A stretch of 64,000 nt of DNA. Origin: Actinopolymorpha alba DSM 45243 (GTDB taxonomy: Bacteria; Actinomycetota; Actinomycetes; Propionibacteriales; Actinopolymorphaceae). The notes under the pieces are model-generated. The model was not told the origin of the DNA and did no database searches. It worked only from the letters and a program-made list of their open reading frames with translations. Location of the stretch: positions 187,291-251,290 of the forward strand of contig NZ_KB892757.1 in NCBI RefSeq assembly GCF_000373925.1, given 5' to 3'. Shown here piece by piece: positions 8,481-19,623 of the stretch (positions are counted from its first letter, which is position 1; each line of letters begins with the position of its first letter). The position numbers were made by a program, and so were the translations under genes.

Positions 8481-9323
8481 TAGTACTACAGCCGTAGATC
8501 GTGATCTTGGGTTATCCCCTTGTGGGTAAGGGCTCTGGGGCGTGGAGTGCTGGTGCGTGATGTTTGGCGCTCGGCGCAGGGGTGGGTGGGAGGGGAAGTG
8601 GACGCGCTGATGTGTCGGGTTGGTCGCTGGTTCGCGCGGCCGCAGACGCGGCTGCACCTCTCGCGATCCTGGACACCCGACCCGGACCGGCTCGCCGGGG
8701 CCACCTGCTTATCCGGCGAAGCAGTGGAGACTTTTCCGTGTCCTGGAGCCTGTTGCTTTTTGATAGATGAGAACGATGTTCATCCCTGAGGTCTACCGGA
8801 GGCCGCAGCCCCACGCTCAGCAGGCGAGCTGCTCTGAGCGCAGGGTTCCACTGAGTGCTCGTCCAACGCTGGAATCCGCGGGCTTTCCCCACTCTTTACA
8901 AAAGGGCGCGCATTAAGCAACAGGCTCCCTGACCCGGAAAAGTCTCCACTGCCTACCCAGTTGTCGATTTGGGTATCAGCCAACCTGGGCGGCGGTCTAT
9001 TCAATGGGACCGCGGATCGTTTAGTGAACCTTCAAGAGGTTTACGGAAAGCGATTCACAGCTCCCCCAAAATTACATTCCGGGGAGCCTTCGATTGGGCT
9101 TCTTGGGCCGGGGTTTTGTCGGTGGTCGCCGATAGTGTTCTGGCTATGGAGATCACGACATCGGCTCCAGCGTTCGATGTGCCACTGGTCCCAGGCCGCC
9201 ACATCATGCACCTCGCGCGACCCATCAGCGCGTCCAACACCCTCTCCCCCAACCCGACACGCCCTAGAACCCTTAGCCACAAGGGAACTCAGCCAAGGTA
9301 ACGATCTAGGACTGCAGTACTAG
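8480..9323. mobile_element. IS701-like element remnant: two opposed ends, no transposase
   Basis: The left end begins CTAG-TACTACAGCCGTAG at 8480; the right end is its imperfect inverse, ending in CTAG at 9323. They match at most positions for about 65 bp. CTAG on both outer edges fits a 4-bp target duplication. Behind each end is a short stretch reading VDALM(C)R or LDALMGR, in opposite orientations, as in a transposase N-terminus, so both sides look like the same end of the IS. No complete transposase gene is present. A third copy of this end lies at 32062. Family assignment is from memory of the end sequence and CTAG targeting. Confidence 0.6.
8721..8952. mobile_element. Nested 232-bp inverted-repeat element (MITE-like)
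   Basis: 38-bp terminal arms at 8721-8758 and 8915-8952 are inverted copies with 35 of 38 matches. They begin GCAGTGGAGACTTTTCCG and enclose about 156 bp without a convincing gene. The element sits inside the pair of IS701-like ends and is not explained by them, so it is a second, nested non-autonomous element or the joined ends of another IS. Confidence 0.6.
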
Positions 9324-9413
9324 CCTGAGCCTTGTTGAAAGTGGGCGTCGCCAGCTTTCGGTCAACGGTGAAAACGGTTTGCCGTGTTCGAGGCGGGTTG
9401 ACATGCTCGCGCG

Positions 9414-10263
9414 ATGGAGACCGAACTGCTCGCCACCGCGGACCAGGTAGCGGCAGCTCTTCGTCAAGGTCGGGCGGTTTCCGATGGAGCCGACACAGGC
9501 GGCACGGCAGATCCGTGCCCAGCGGCTGCTGGCGGAGTGCGGCTTCCCGACGCCTGATCTGTTGTGTCTGGTGGACGCGTGCCCCGAAGTCAACGGCAGG
9601 CGATTCGCGGTCCAGCGTTTTGTCGAGTCGGAGCCCGACGATTTGGTCGACGAGCTGGACGAGTCAAGCTATACGCGGTTCGTCACAGATCTCGGCGCGG
9701 CCGTGGGCACGCTGCACAGCGTACGGCTTCCGTACTTCGACGGCTGGGTGGACTATCGCGGACGACCCGGGCCGACATGGGCGGACACTATCAGGCCGAC
9801 CGATGCGTTCCGAACGATCCACGACCAGGGCACTGTCTTCCCGCAGGAGTTACTCCGCGAAGTGGAACGCCGGATCGAGCGTGGTCTTGCGGCGCTACCT
9901 CCGGTCGAGCCCAGACTCGTCCATCGGGACCTGCATCTTGGTAATACCTTGCTGATGGGTGGCCGGTTCGGCGGGTTGATTGATTTCGAACTGGTCAAAG
10001 AGTGGGACTTTGTGTACGACTTCAACCGGCTTGCCGGACTCTTCGAGACGTACGTGCGGTTCGACGGTTGCAGAGAACCGTTTATGAAGAGCTATCAGGA
10101 CGTCGCAGGAGTATTGCCTGCCTCGTTTCCGTTGCGGCACTGGCTCTACCGTGGCATCGGGCTGGTCCTCGGGATCGAGGCGTTCCTTGAAGGGAACGAC
10201 GGTTATGTCAAGCGCCCTGACCAGCTGGCAGCCTGGCTCGACCTCCCTGTTCCGCTCGCCTGA
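9414..10263 (+). pseudogene. Aminoglycoside-phosphotransferase-fold kinase, N-lobe broken
   Basis: The C-lobe is intact: RLVHRDLHLGNTLL (catalytic loop, Asp and Asn present), then GGLIDFELVKEWDFVYDFNRL (metal-binding Asp). The N-lobe is not. The ATP-binding lysine segment LFVKVGRFPMEPTQAARQ lies upstream of the only usable ATG (9484) and is preceded by an in-frame TAG. A plausible original start, METELLATADQVAAAL at 9414, is in another frame. About 35 residues of the nucleotide-binding strands between them appear deleted. A 259-residue product from 9484 would lack the ATP-binding Lys. Confidence 0.65.
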
Positions 10264-10450
10264 CACGCCGCGTCTCCCGAGGGCGGCTGCCGTCAGTTCG
10301 GTCTCGGCATCTCGGCGTACCACGGGCGCTTCGGCGCCGGCGGGACGAAAGCGGACCAGGCCGGAGGAGACCGGGGCAGAGCGGACGCGGGAGTGGCTGG
10401 GACGCCAGCGGTGTTAGGCAACTCCGGCGCCACATGGCAGGATTTCGCGG

Positions 10451-10900
10451 GTGAGAAGCAGGTCCGTCGCGGAGCAGCGTCTGCGCGATCTTGCGTTGCT
10501 GCGTCGGGTTCGTGATCGGATCGACCGGGAGTACGCGCAGCCACTGGACGTGGAGGCGCTCGCCCGAGGCGTGAACATGTCAGCCGGGCACCTCAGCCGC
10601 CAGTTCCGGCTCGCCTACGGCGAGTCACCGTACTCTTACCTGATGACGCGGCGTATCGAGCGCGCGATGGCGCTGCTGAGTCGTGGCGACCTCAGCGTCA
10701 CCGACGTCTGCTTCGCTGTGGGCTGCCAGTCGCTGGGCACTTTCAGCACGCGCTTCACCGAGTTGGTCGGTGTGCCGCCCAGCGTCTATCGCCGCGAGGA
10801 GGCGCAGGCGCCAGCGGGGATGCCGCCGTGCGTGGCGAAACAGGTGACCAGACCGATCAGGAATCGAGAAGCGCGGGTCTCTGAGCCGCAGCTAGCGTGA
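10451..10900 (+). CDS. AraC-family regulator (DNA-binding domain only)
   Basis: 149-residue protein made almost only of the AraC double helix-turn-helix. The first HTH is VEALARGVNMSAGHLSRQFR, followed by the linker with GESPYSYLMTRRIERAMALL. The second is SVTDVCFAVGCQSLGTFSTRF, followed by the family-typical GVPPSVYR. There is no sensor domain, as in the MarA/SoxS type. Starts at GTG. Its stop overlaps the GTG of the next VOC gene, placing it at the head of an AraC-VOC-VOC-PPOX run. Confidence 0.85.
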   Translation: MRSRSVAEQRLRDLALLRRVRDRIDREYAQPLDVEALARGVNMSAGHLSRQFRLAYGESPYSYLMTRRIERAMALLSRGDLSVTDVCFAVGCQSLGTFSTRFTELVGVPPSVYRREEAQAPAGMPPCVAKQVTRPIRNREARVSEPQLA

Positions 10901-11319
10901 CCGTCATGGACATCACGATTTACCAGGCCTTCCTCCCGCACGACGATCCGGCAGCCTCCCTGGCCTTCTACCGCGACACCCTCGGCTTCGAAGTCCGCAA
11001 CGATGTCGAGTACCAGGGAATGCACTGGATCACGGTCGGCCCAGTCGACCAGCCCGGCACCGCTATCGTCCTGCACCCGCCGGCCGCGGACCCCGGCATC
11101 ACCGACGACGAGCGCCGCACCATCGCGGAGATGATGGCCAAGGGCACCTTTGCCAGCATCAACCTGGCCACCAAGGACCTGGACGGCACCTTCGACCAGC
11201 TACAGCGGGCCAGCAACGCCGAAGTCGTCCAGGAGCCGACCGACCAGCCGTGGGGCGTACGCGACTGCGCCTTCCGTGATCCCGCGGGCAACATGATCCG
11301 TATCTTCGAGGTGCGCTGA
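10897..11319 (+). CDS. VOC-family protein
   Basis: 140-residue VOC protein. Its N-terminal half has SLAFYRDTLGFEVRNDVEY, and it ends WGVRDCAFRDPAGNMIRIFEV, the typical last strand carrying the metal-ligand Glu. The GTG start overlaps the AraC stop by 4 nt; an ATG 9 nt later is an alternative. Being coupled to the regulator, it is the likely main target. The substrate is unknown. Confidence 0.8.
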   Translation: MTVMDITIYQAFLPHDDPAASLAFYRDTLGFEVRNDVEYQGMHWITVGPVDQPGTAIVLHPPAADPGITDDERRTIAEMMAKGTFASINLATKDLDGTFDQLQRASNAEVVQEPTDQPWGVRDCAFRDPAGNMIRIFEVR

Positions 11320-11419
11320 GCCGACCCGCTCCCACTCAGCCCGAATCCACCGACCTGGGCTGAGGCCCAAGCGACGAGACACACCGGGCCGATTGTGACC
11401 CACAACTGCAGGAGTGACC

Positions 11420-11776
11420 ATGACCGGCTCTTCCACCCAGGGAATCAGAACCGTGCTGCATCCCGTGTCCGACCTGGCGACGGCAAAGGCGGTGTACACC
11501 GCCCTGCTCGGCGTGCCGCCGCAGACCGACGAGTCCTACTACGTCGGCTTCGAGGCCGCGGGCCAGCACATCGGGCTGGTGCCGGGTGGTGGGCCGCAGG
11601 GCATGACCTCACCGGTGGCTTACTGGCACGTGCCGGACATCGAGGCGAAGCTCGCCGAGGTGACCGCCGCGGGTGCCACCGTGAAGCAGCCCGCGCATGA
11701 CGTCGGTGGCGGCCGCCTGGTGGCCACCGTCACCGACCCCGATGGCAACGTCCTCGGGCTGCTGCAGGACCGATGA
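11420..11776 (+). CDS. VOC-family protein
   Basis: 118-residue single-domain VOC protein: VLHPVSDLATAKAVYTALLG at the start, and LVATVTDPDGNVLGLLQD at the end. ATG at 11420 has GGAG 6 nt upstream; the in-frame GTG at 11414 overlaps that site and is rejected. Its stop overlaps the start of the PPOX gene (ATGA). It is more distant from the preceding VOC gene than a simple duplicate would be. Confidence 0.8.
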   Translation: MTGSSTQGIRTVLHPVSDLATAKAVYTALLGVPPQTDESYYVGFEAAGQHIGLVPGGGPQGMTSPVAYWHVPDIEAKLAEVTAAGATVKQPAHDVGGGRLVATVTDPDGNVLGLLQDR

Positions 11777-12240
11777 GCGCAGACACTCTGATTGCCGACC
11801 CCCGCTCCCGCGCCCAGCGTCGTCGCGACACCGAGCATCGGCTCACCCACGACATCGATGCCTGGGTGGCCAGTGCCTCGGCGGACGGTGCGCCGTACCT
11901 CGTGCCGCTGTCCTTCGACTGGGACGGCGAGGCGCTGCTGATGGCCACGCCGACGGACAGCCCGACCGGCAGGAACCTTGCCGCTACCCGGGTCGCTCGG
12001 CTGGGGCTGGGCCACACCCGCGACGTATCCATGATCGAGGGCGAAGTCGAAGTCCTCGAGATCGACGCGCTGCCGCAGGAGCGGGGTGACCGGTTCGTCG
12101 CGCGCACCGGCTTCGATCCGCGTGCGCTGGCCACGCCGTACCGCTGGTTCCGTATCTCCCCGCGCCGCATCCAGGCGTGGCGCGAGGAGAACGAACTACC
12201 CGACCGCGAGCTGATGCGCGACGGCCGCTGGTTGGTCTGA
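11773..12240 (+). CDS. Pyridoxamine-5'-phosphate-oxidase-fold protein
   Basis: 155-residue split-barrel flavoprotein-like sequence. The opening helix with IDAWVASASADGAPYLVPLSF, then a GEALLMATPTDSPTGRNL strand-loop, matches the PPOX class that binds FMN or F420. It ends with FRISPRRIQAWR, typical of the family. Translationally coupled to the preceding VOC gene by ATGA overlap. A 14-nt perfect palindrome (12244-12257) follows and may end transcription before the UvrA-like gene. Confidence 0.75.
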   Translation: MSADTLIADPRSRAQRRRDTEHRLTHDIDAWVASASADGAPYLVPLSFDWDGEALLMATPTDSPTGRNLAATRVARLGLGHTRDVSMIEGEVEVLEIDALPQERGDRFVARTGFDPRALATPYRWFRISPRRIQAWREENELPDRELMRDGRWLV

Positions 12241-12419
12241 CGCCGCGCCCGGGCGCGCCGCGGGGCCTCACTCGAAACCCCGATCCAGGTGGACTGCGAC
12301 CGTTGCCGCGACCGCGGCAACGAAGGAGAACCAGACGTACTGCTCGAAGCTGGTTGAATCGAGCCAGGCTACGCCGACGGGAACCGCGAAGGCGGCCCCG
12401 CGTAACAGATGGAGACACG

Positions 12420-14816
<2,397 letters not shown>

Positions 14817-14859
14817 CCGAGGCGCTCACGGAAATCGTGAGGCGAGTGCGGTCCTCGGC

Positions 14860-15462
14860 TCAGCGGACTCGGTCGTAGACGAGAGCCAAGGTGCCATGCT
14901 CGCCCGCCGCCTGACTGACGAGCGCCCACTGCCCCGCGGGCAGGCCGTCGTCGAAGAGGCGAGGCCCGCCGCCGAGGAAGACCGGAAAGATCGTGAGCGC
15001 CAGCCGATCAACGTGGTCGGCCGCCAGCAGCGCCTTGATGACGCTCGCGCTGGAGAGCACGAGAATGTCGCTGCCCGCGGTCGCCTTGAGGTCCGTGACC
15101 ACCTCGGCGGTCGGCTTGTCGACGATCGTCGTCCGCTCCCACGGCGCCTCGCCGAGGGTGGAGGAGAGGACCACCTTGTCGGTGTCGACGAGCCACTTCG
15201 CGAAGCCCTCGTCGCGCGGGTCGGCGCCCTCCATGCCGATGACGGTGGGCCAGAAACCGAGGAACCCCTCGGCGTTGACCCGTCCGAGCAGGGCCGTCGT
15301 CGCCGACCCCCAGAGGCTGGTCAGGTGGTCGCGGGCGACGTCAGTAACGGCGTACGGCATCACCCAGCTCATGTCCTCCGGGTTGCTCGGCGCGGCGTAG
15401 TGGCCGTCGAGGGAGAGGCTCATGTTGGTGACGACTCTGCGGCCGCCGCTCTGCTGTGTCAC
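14860..15462 (-). CDS. Dihydrofolate-reductase-fold (RibD C-terminal) protein
   Basis: 200-residue RibD_C/DHFR-superfamily protein. VTNMSLSLDGHYAAP is the N-terminal signature, LLGRVNAEGFLGFWP follows, and the later strand has PVFLGGGPRLFDDG, typical of the actinobacterial YwjB/YyaP group. The true enzymatic role is usually unknown. GTG start with AAGGAG 6 nt upstream. It overlaps the stop of the ArsR-SRPBCC gene by 4 nt, so the pair is co-translated. Confidence 0.8.
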   Translation of the reverse strand: MTQQSGGRRVVTNMSLSLDGHYAAPSNPEDMSWVMPYAVTDVARDHLTSLWGSATTALLGRVNAEGFLGFWPTVIGMEGADPRDEGFAKWLVDTDKVVLSSTLGEAPWERTTIVDKPTAEVVTDLKATAGSDILVLSSASVIKALLAADHVDRLALTIFPVFLGGGPRLFDDGLPAGQWALVSQAAGEHGTLALVYDRVR

Positions 15463-16328
15463 TTCGTGCTCCTTGTGTCGGTGTCGCGCTCGGTGTCGTC
15501 GGTGCTGTAGGAGGGATCCGCGGCGAGGGTCGCCGCAAGCTTGTCGAGGCTCTGGCCGAAGCCGATCTCGATGCCTGCAATGAAGTCCGCGGAGTCGACT
15601 GTGCTGTCGGTGATCCGGTAGTGGACGTCGAGGTCCGTGCCGGTGTTGGTGGGCCGGAGGCCGAGGTCGACGTGGGCCGTGAAGGCGAGACCGCCGTCGG
15701 GAAGCAGTGGAGAGAGCCGGTAGGCGAGGCGCTCACCGGGGCGTACGTCGCCGACGACTCCCTCCGCACGCCCGACGACCAGGTCGGAGCCGTCGGCGTC
15801 CTCGGCATCGCGGTACTCCTGGACGATCCGCCCACCCGGTCGCGCCTCGAAGACGAGCTCGGAGACGCGGAGGTCGTCGGGCGTCCACCATCTGCGGAGC
15901 AGGGAGGCCTCGGTCAGCTGGCGCCAGACCAGCTCGGGGCGCCCCGTCAGCGACCGGCGGAACCTGAACGAGCGGCCGTCGGCCCACCCCGACTCCTCCG
16001 CCGCGAGCCGCTCTGCGTGGAGGCTGAGCCCGTAGCGGTCGTAGGTCTCGCGCGGGCCACGGGTCTGGTCCGCGGTGTCGGCGAGCTGGCTGAGCGCAGC
16101 CGCCAGATCTCGCAGGGGAGCGGGACGGAGCGCGTAGATGCGGCGCTGGCCGGTGCGCTGGGAGGTGACGACTCCGGCGCGCTCAAGAGTCTGCAGGTGC
16201 TTGGTCGTCTGCGGCTGGCGCGCCTCGGCGAGCTGGGCGAGGACTCCGACCGAGCGGGGCCGCTCGGCCAGCAGGCTCACGAGCCGCCAGCGGGCCGGGT
16301 CGGCCAGTGCGGTGAGGAGTGCGTCCAC
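15459..16328 (-). CDS. ArsR regulator fused to an SRPBCC (AHSA1-like) domain
   Basis: 289-residue fusion. Residues 1-90 form an ArsR winged helix: TALADPARWRLVSLLAERPRS, then a recognition helix with RQPQTTKHLQTLERAG and wing TGQRRIYAL. Residues 115-275 form an SRPBCC/AHSA1 barrel: FRFRRSLTGRPELVWRQLTEA, WWTPDDLRV, GGRIVQEYRD. Such fusions are recurrent in actinobacteria and are thought to sense hydrophobic ligands. I choose GTG 16328 because a TTGACA/AATACT promoter places transcription start at about that codon (leaderless). The TTG at 16349 lies inside the operator. Operon with the DHFR-like gene. Confidence 0.85.
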   Translation of the reverse strand: MDALLTALADPARWRLVSLLAERPRSVGVLAQLAEARQPQTTKHLQTLERAGVVTSQRTGQRRIYALRPAPLRDLAAALSQLADTADQTRGPRETYDRYGLSLHAERLAAEESGWADGRSFRFRRSLTGRPELVWRQLTEASLLRRWWTPDDLRVSELVFEARPGGRIVQEYRDAEDADGSDLVVGRAEGVVGDVRPGERLAYRLSPLLPDGGLAFTAHVDLGLRPTNTGTDLDVHYRITDSTVDSADFIAGIEIGFGQSLDKLAATLAADPSYSTDDTERDTDTRSTK

Positions 16329-16335
16329 GGGGAGG

Positions 16336-16365
16336 AGTATTCGCGACAACGAATATTCTTGTCAA
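16336..16365 (-). promoter_or_regulatory. Promoter and operator of the ArsR-SRPBCC operon
   Basis: On the minus strand, TTGACA (16365-16360), an 18-nt spacer and AATACT (16341-16336). A perfect inverted repeat TATTCG-N6-CGAATA spans 16338-16355, covering the spacer and the -10 box. This fits ArsR-type autorepression. Confidence 0.6.
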
Positions 16366-16504
16366 GGAATAGCCGTGGACCAGTCGGGCGGCATCGGGAT
16401 CGGCGCCGCAGTAGTACTGCTCGCCGTGCGCGGCATCGCGATCGGCGCCGCCGAGTTCATGACGACAGCGGCGTGCCGCCGCAGAGCTGCTAGCGTCAGC
16501 TGCG

Positions 16505-17269
16505 ATGGACAGCGTTGATGACCTCCAACTCGCGTTCGACACCTCGGACCTGGCGGCGGAGCTCGCGCTCGCTCACTTCGAGTCCGGCGTTTCGGCAACG
16601 CTGAAGGCCGACGGCACACCCGTCACCGAAGCCGACCGGGCAGTCGAGCGCTTGCTTCGGGAGACGTTGTCGGAGGCACGGCCCGAAGATGCGTTCCTCG
16701 GCGAGGAACTTGGTCAGTTCGGTGAGTCCGATCGGGTCTGGATCCTCGACCCGATCGATGGCACCGGGTTCTTCAGTCGGGGTGATCCGAACTGGCGAAT
16801 CCACATTGCTCTGGAGGTTCAAGGGACCACGGAGGTCGCGCTCGTCACCTCTCCTGCGCTTCGGCGCTGTTGGTGGGCGACCCGAGGTGGCGGTTCCTTC
16901 GAGTCGTCCTGGCCACGCGAGGAGAGCGAGACGCGGCGCCTCAAGGTCAGTACGACGTCGACGCTCGCTGACGCCGTGCTCGATGCTCTGGACAACGAGT
17001 CCAGAGCTCGTCTCCCAGCGAGTGCAACTCGCGCACCGGCGAGCCCGCTACCGCTGGTCGAGCTCGTTCGTGGCGAGATCGATGCCTTCTTGGCCGAGCG
17101 CTACCACAAATGGGATCACGCGCCGTGGGTTCTCCTTGTCGAGGAAGCCGGCGGCCGCTTCACCGATCGAACCGGTGGACGTGCGAGCGATCAGGGCGGC
17201 GGCCTTTACTCGAACGCCATCCTGCACAGTCAGCTACTCGATTCGCTGCACTACCCGGTGCGTCCCTGA
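16505..17269 (+). CDS. Inositol-monophosphatase-family phosphatase
   Basis: 254-residue protein of the Mg-dependent IMPase/histidinol-phosphatase (HisN-like) group. Metal-binding motifs: FLGEELGQ (Glu pair), WILDPIDGTGFF (DPIDGT), and WDHAPWVLLVEEAGG near the C-terminus (W-D-x-A-P). The substrate may be histidinol phosphate, inositol phosphate or a related sugar phosphate; no his gene is nearby to decide. Starts at ATG. Confidence 0.85.
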   Translation: MDSVDDLQLAFDTSDLAAELALAHFESGVSATLKADGTPVTEADRAVERLLRETLSEARPEDAFLGEELGQFGESDRVWILDPIDGTGFFSRGDPNWRIHIALEVQGTTEVALVTSPALRRCWWATRGGGSFESSWPREESETRRLKVSTTSTLADAVLDALDNESRARLPASATRAPASPLPLVELVRGEIDAFLAERYHKWDHAPWVLLVEEAGGRFTDRTGGRASDQGGGLYSNAILHSQLLDSLHYPVRP

Positions 17270-17380
17270 CCGCATGTAGGCGCTGTATGCCTTGGCGGAG
17301 TCGATGGCATGGCGCTCGATCGCGGCGGGGGAGTAGCCGAGCGCTTCGGCGATGATTGCGACGGGTGCCCAGTCTGGCTG
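17234..17380 (-). pseudogene. Possible integrase C-terminal scrap
   Basis: An open stretch on the minus strand reads WAPVAIIAEALGYSP, then AIERHAIDSAKAYSAYM, and ends shortly after. This resembles the C-terminal helices of actinobacterial tyrosine-recombinase-like proteins. No upstream coding sequence continues it in frame, and it overlaps the end of the phosphatase gene. Weak evidence; treat as a remnant only. Confidence 0.3.
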
Positions 17381-17520
17381 CGCGGGTGCTGAAGACGTCG
17401 CGCAGCCGCTGTCGCAGATGCCCTGGGTCGACGTGATGCCCGGGGGAGTGCTCGGTTCGGATCGTCAGGTCGCCGCTGACGAGGCGGGGCGCTCAGGCAT
17501 GACGGGGTTGCGTCGATAGG

Positions 17521-18198
17521 GTGAGCCCGGTGGCCTTGTCATCGAGTGTTCAGCCGACGGATCTTGATGTCGTCCGCGACTCGTACGACCGAGTAGCCGA
17601 CAACTACGTGCACCTGCTCGCCACCACGGGAATGGGCGACATTCGCACCCAGCCGTGGCTGAAGGCAGCCATCGACGCGTTCGCTGGCTCGGTCCGCGGC
17701 CGTGGCCCCGTGCTCGATGTCGGCTGCGGCCCCGGGACCGTCACGGCGTACCTCCACGAGGCTGGTATCGAGGTCTCGGGCGTCGACCTGTCGCCTCGCA
17801 TGATCGAACATGCCCAACGCCTTCACCCCGAGTGCAGCTTCGCCGTCGGCTCGTCCACCGAACTCGACCTCGAGCCGAGGTCCTTAGGGGGCATTCTCGG
17901 ATGGTGGTCGCTGTTCAACCTGCCACGCGAGATCCTGCCGAACGTCCTTGCCGCCTTCCACGACGCCCTCATGCCCGGTGGGCATCTGATCATCGCGACG
18001 CATGTCGGCGATGACGATATAGCGCGGACCGAGGCCTACGGCGGCGTCGCGGTGACCTGGACGACATACCAATGGCGACCCGAGCAGCTGACCGTTCTTC
18101 TCGAGGATGCCGCGCTACGCGTTGTGGCGGAGCTGCGGCTCCCAGCCGACGGCCAACAGGGTCCCGTCGTCGTGCTCGAAGCCCGACGCGATACCTGA
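17521..18198 (+). CDS. Class I SAM-dependent methyltransferase
   Basis: 225-residue methyltransferase. Motif I is VLDVGCGPGTVTAYL, motif II EVSGVDLSPRMIEHA (acidic residue binding ribose), and post-motif LMPGGHLIIATH. The N-terminus has VRDSYDRVADNYVHLL, typical of UbiE-like small-molecule methyltransferases. GTG start following a GATAGG box by a few nt, possibly leaderless. The acceptor is unknown. Confidence 0.85.
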   Translation: MSPVALSSSVQPTDLDVVRDSYDRVADNYVHLLATTGMGDIRTQPWLKAAIDAFAGSVRGRGPVLDVGCGPGTVTAYLHEAGIEVSGVDLSPRMIEHAQRLHPECSFAVGSSTELDLEPRSLGGILGWWSLFNLPREILPNVLAAFHDALMPGGHLIIATHVGDDDIARTEAYGGVAVTWTTYQWRPEQLTVLLEDAALRVVAELRLPADGQQGPVVVLEARRDT

Positions 18199-18391
18199 CC
18201 GGTGGGCCGCTTGAACTGCGCGAACACCGTCAGGACTGTCCTTTCTCATTGATTCTGCCCCACGCGATCGCTTCTGACCTGCGTGGCTCAGATGGATTGA
18301 GAATTGGTGGCGGTTGGTGATTACCCGCACTGGATCGATCGGCTCAGCCGTGCCGCCCGCAGTACGCGAGCTACCGCTCCACGGATCGAGG

Positions 18392-18898
18392 CTAAGTGCC
18401 AATCTGGCTGCTGGGGCCGCGGGTCGAGGACTCACTTGGCGCCAGCCATGCCGACATCGAGTACGGGTTGTCTATCGATCGGCTGATCGGTGTACGGGCG
18501 GTGAGAGCAGTTTCGGTCAGCCATTGGCACCAGCGGTCGACCGGCAGCTGGCTCATCTCGGCGAGAGAGACGTAGGCCGCTGCGTCTGTCTCATCTCCGT
18601 CAGGTCGTGGTTCCTCATCAGACATCGGGTGAGCACCGAACACGAAGCCGAGACCCCCGTTGTCTCCTGGCAGGGCTTGGACCGCAAGCAGGCCGTTGAC
18701 CGTCACAGAGATGCCCGCCTCCTCCCGGCACTCACGTTCGGCGGCGGCGTCAGGTAGCTCACCGCTGTCGACGAAGCCCCATGGAATCGTCCATCGACCG
18801 GCATGACGACCTCGTGCCTCGCGGACAAGAAGGTAGTGACCATCCTTCACCACCGCTGCGCCAGCGCAGAGGACGTGGCGGGGAGGGAAATCAGACAT
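18392..18898 (-). CDS. NUDIX hydrolase
   Basis: 168-residue NUDIX protein with box GFVDSGELPDAAAERECREE followed by AGIS (residues about 41-63, all catalytic acidic residues present). It opens HVLCAGAAVVKDGHYLLVRE, as in ADP-ribose or (d)NTP-type pyrophosphatases. The C-terminal 30 residues are unspecific. Single gene. Confidence 0.8.
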   Translation of the reverse strand: MSDFPPRHVLCAGAAVVKDGHYLLVREARGRHAGRWTIPWGFVDSGELPDAAAERECREEAGISVTVNGLLAVQALPGDNGGLGFVFGAHPMSDEEPRPDGDETDAAAYVSLAEMSQLPVDRWCQWLTETALTARTPISRSIDNPYSMSAWLAPSESSTRGPSSQIGT

Positions 18899-19580
18899 CG
18901 GCCGAGACTAGCGGAGAGCATCCGCCGGAGCACCTGACCTAGGGGGAGTGAAGATCCCTGCTCCATCCGCAGTCGATGATCTCCTGGGCGGTCCAGTAGG
19001 CGTCCCGTACGAGGTGATGTCCGTGGCGGTGAACGAGCTTGCGGTGGCGTACCTGAGCTTGAGCAATCTCAGGCAGGTCGGCCACGTCGGCTTGATCCCT
19101 GGGCTCACTGACGCCTTGGCTGAGCCACAACTGGTGAATCTGTTTCGACCCGTCCCGATGGAGCGCCGATAAGGAACATTATGTCAAGTAAACGGTTTGA
19201 GAGGGGTCTCCAGGTCGTGGCGGGCTCGCTGTACTCCTCCGTCAGTGCCAGACTCCCCACGCCACCTGCTCGCTGCAGATCTCGGGCGTCGACCCTGATG
19301 GCTGACTGGCTACACACGCAAAGCGTCGCGATTCGCGACGGCATATCAACAACATCAGCGTCGATGGACCTCGGTGCGGCGGGCGCTGAGCTGATCACGG
19401 CGAGCGAGACTCACGACAGGACCCGCCCGCCCCCGGGTCGCAGGATCTCAGCCAGGCATCATCGCAGGTCAACGCCGGTACATCAGTCGTACGAACGCAG
19501 TTTCGAACGGCAAGGCCGGGCACGGGAAGGGCTGCTGGCCGCGGCCCACGGAGGTAGGAGCACAACACTGCCACGCGATT
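18899..19580. other. Long stretch without a recognisable gene
   Basis: Only short, mutually overlapping frames occur here (for example a 97-residue minus frame at 19105-19398 and a 157-residue plus frame from 19181). None has a family signature, a convincing start or continuous codon bias. The sequence is AT-richer around 19170-19200. It may be eroded former coding sequence next to the recombinase gene. Confidence 0.4.
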
Positions 19581-19610
19581 CATGTCGTGTAATAGGCAAT
19601 CCACGACATG
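19581..19610. repeat. Perfect 9-bp inverted repeat upstream of the recombinase gene
   Basis: CATGTCGTG and CACGACATG are separated by 12 nt. The right arm abuts the TATGGT -10-like box of the recombinase gene, so this is a candidate operator or recombinase-binding site. Confidence 0.55.
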
Positions 19611-19623
19611 GTATGGTGACGTC

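Noticed and set aside
8776..8910. Short frame beginning MFIPEVYRRP, reminiscent of PaiB-like FMN-binding proteins
   Set aside because: Only about ten residues resemble that family, and it lies inside the nested inverted-repeat element without continuation.
12177..12419. N-terminal extension of the UvrA-like frame
   Set aside because: It overlaps the PPOX gene, is rich in Arg and Pro, and lacks similarity to UvrA; the ATG at 12420 is followed by normal UvrA sequence.
18908..19398. Minus-strand frames with EIAQAQVRHRKLVHRHGHH
   Set aside because: Frames overlap and break, no start with a ribosome-binding site, and no family recognised.
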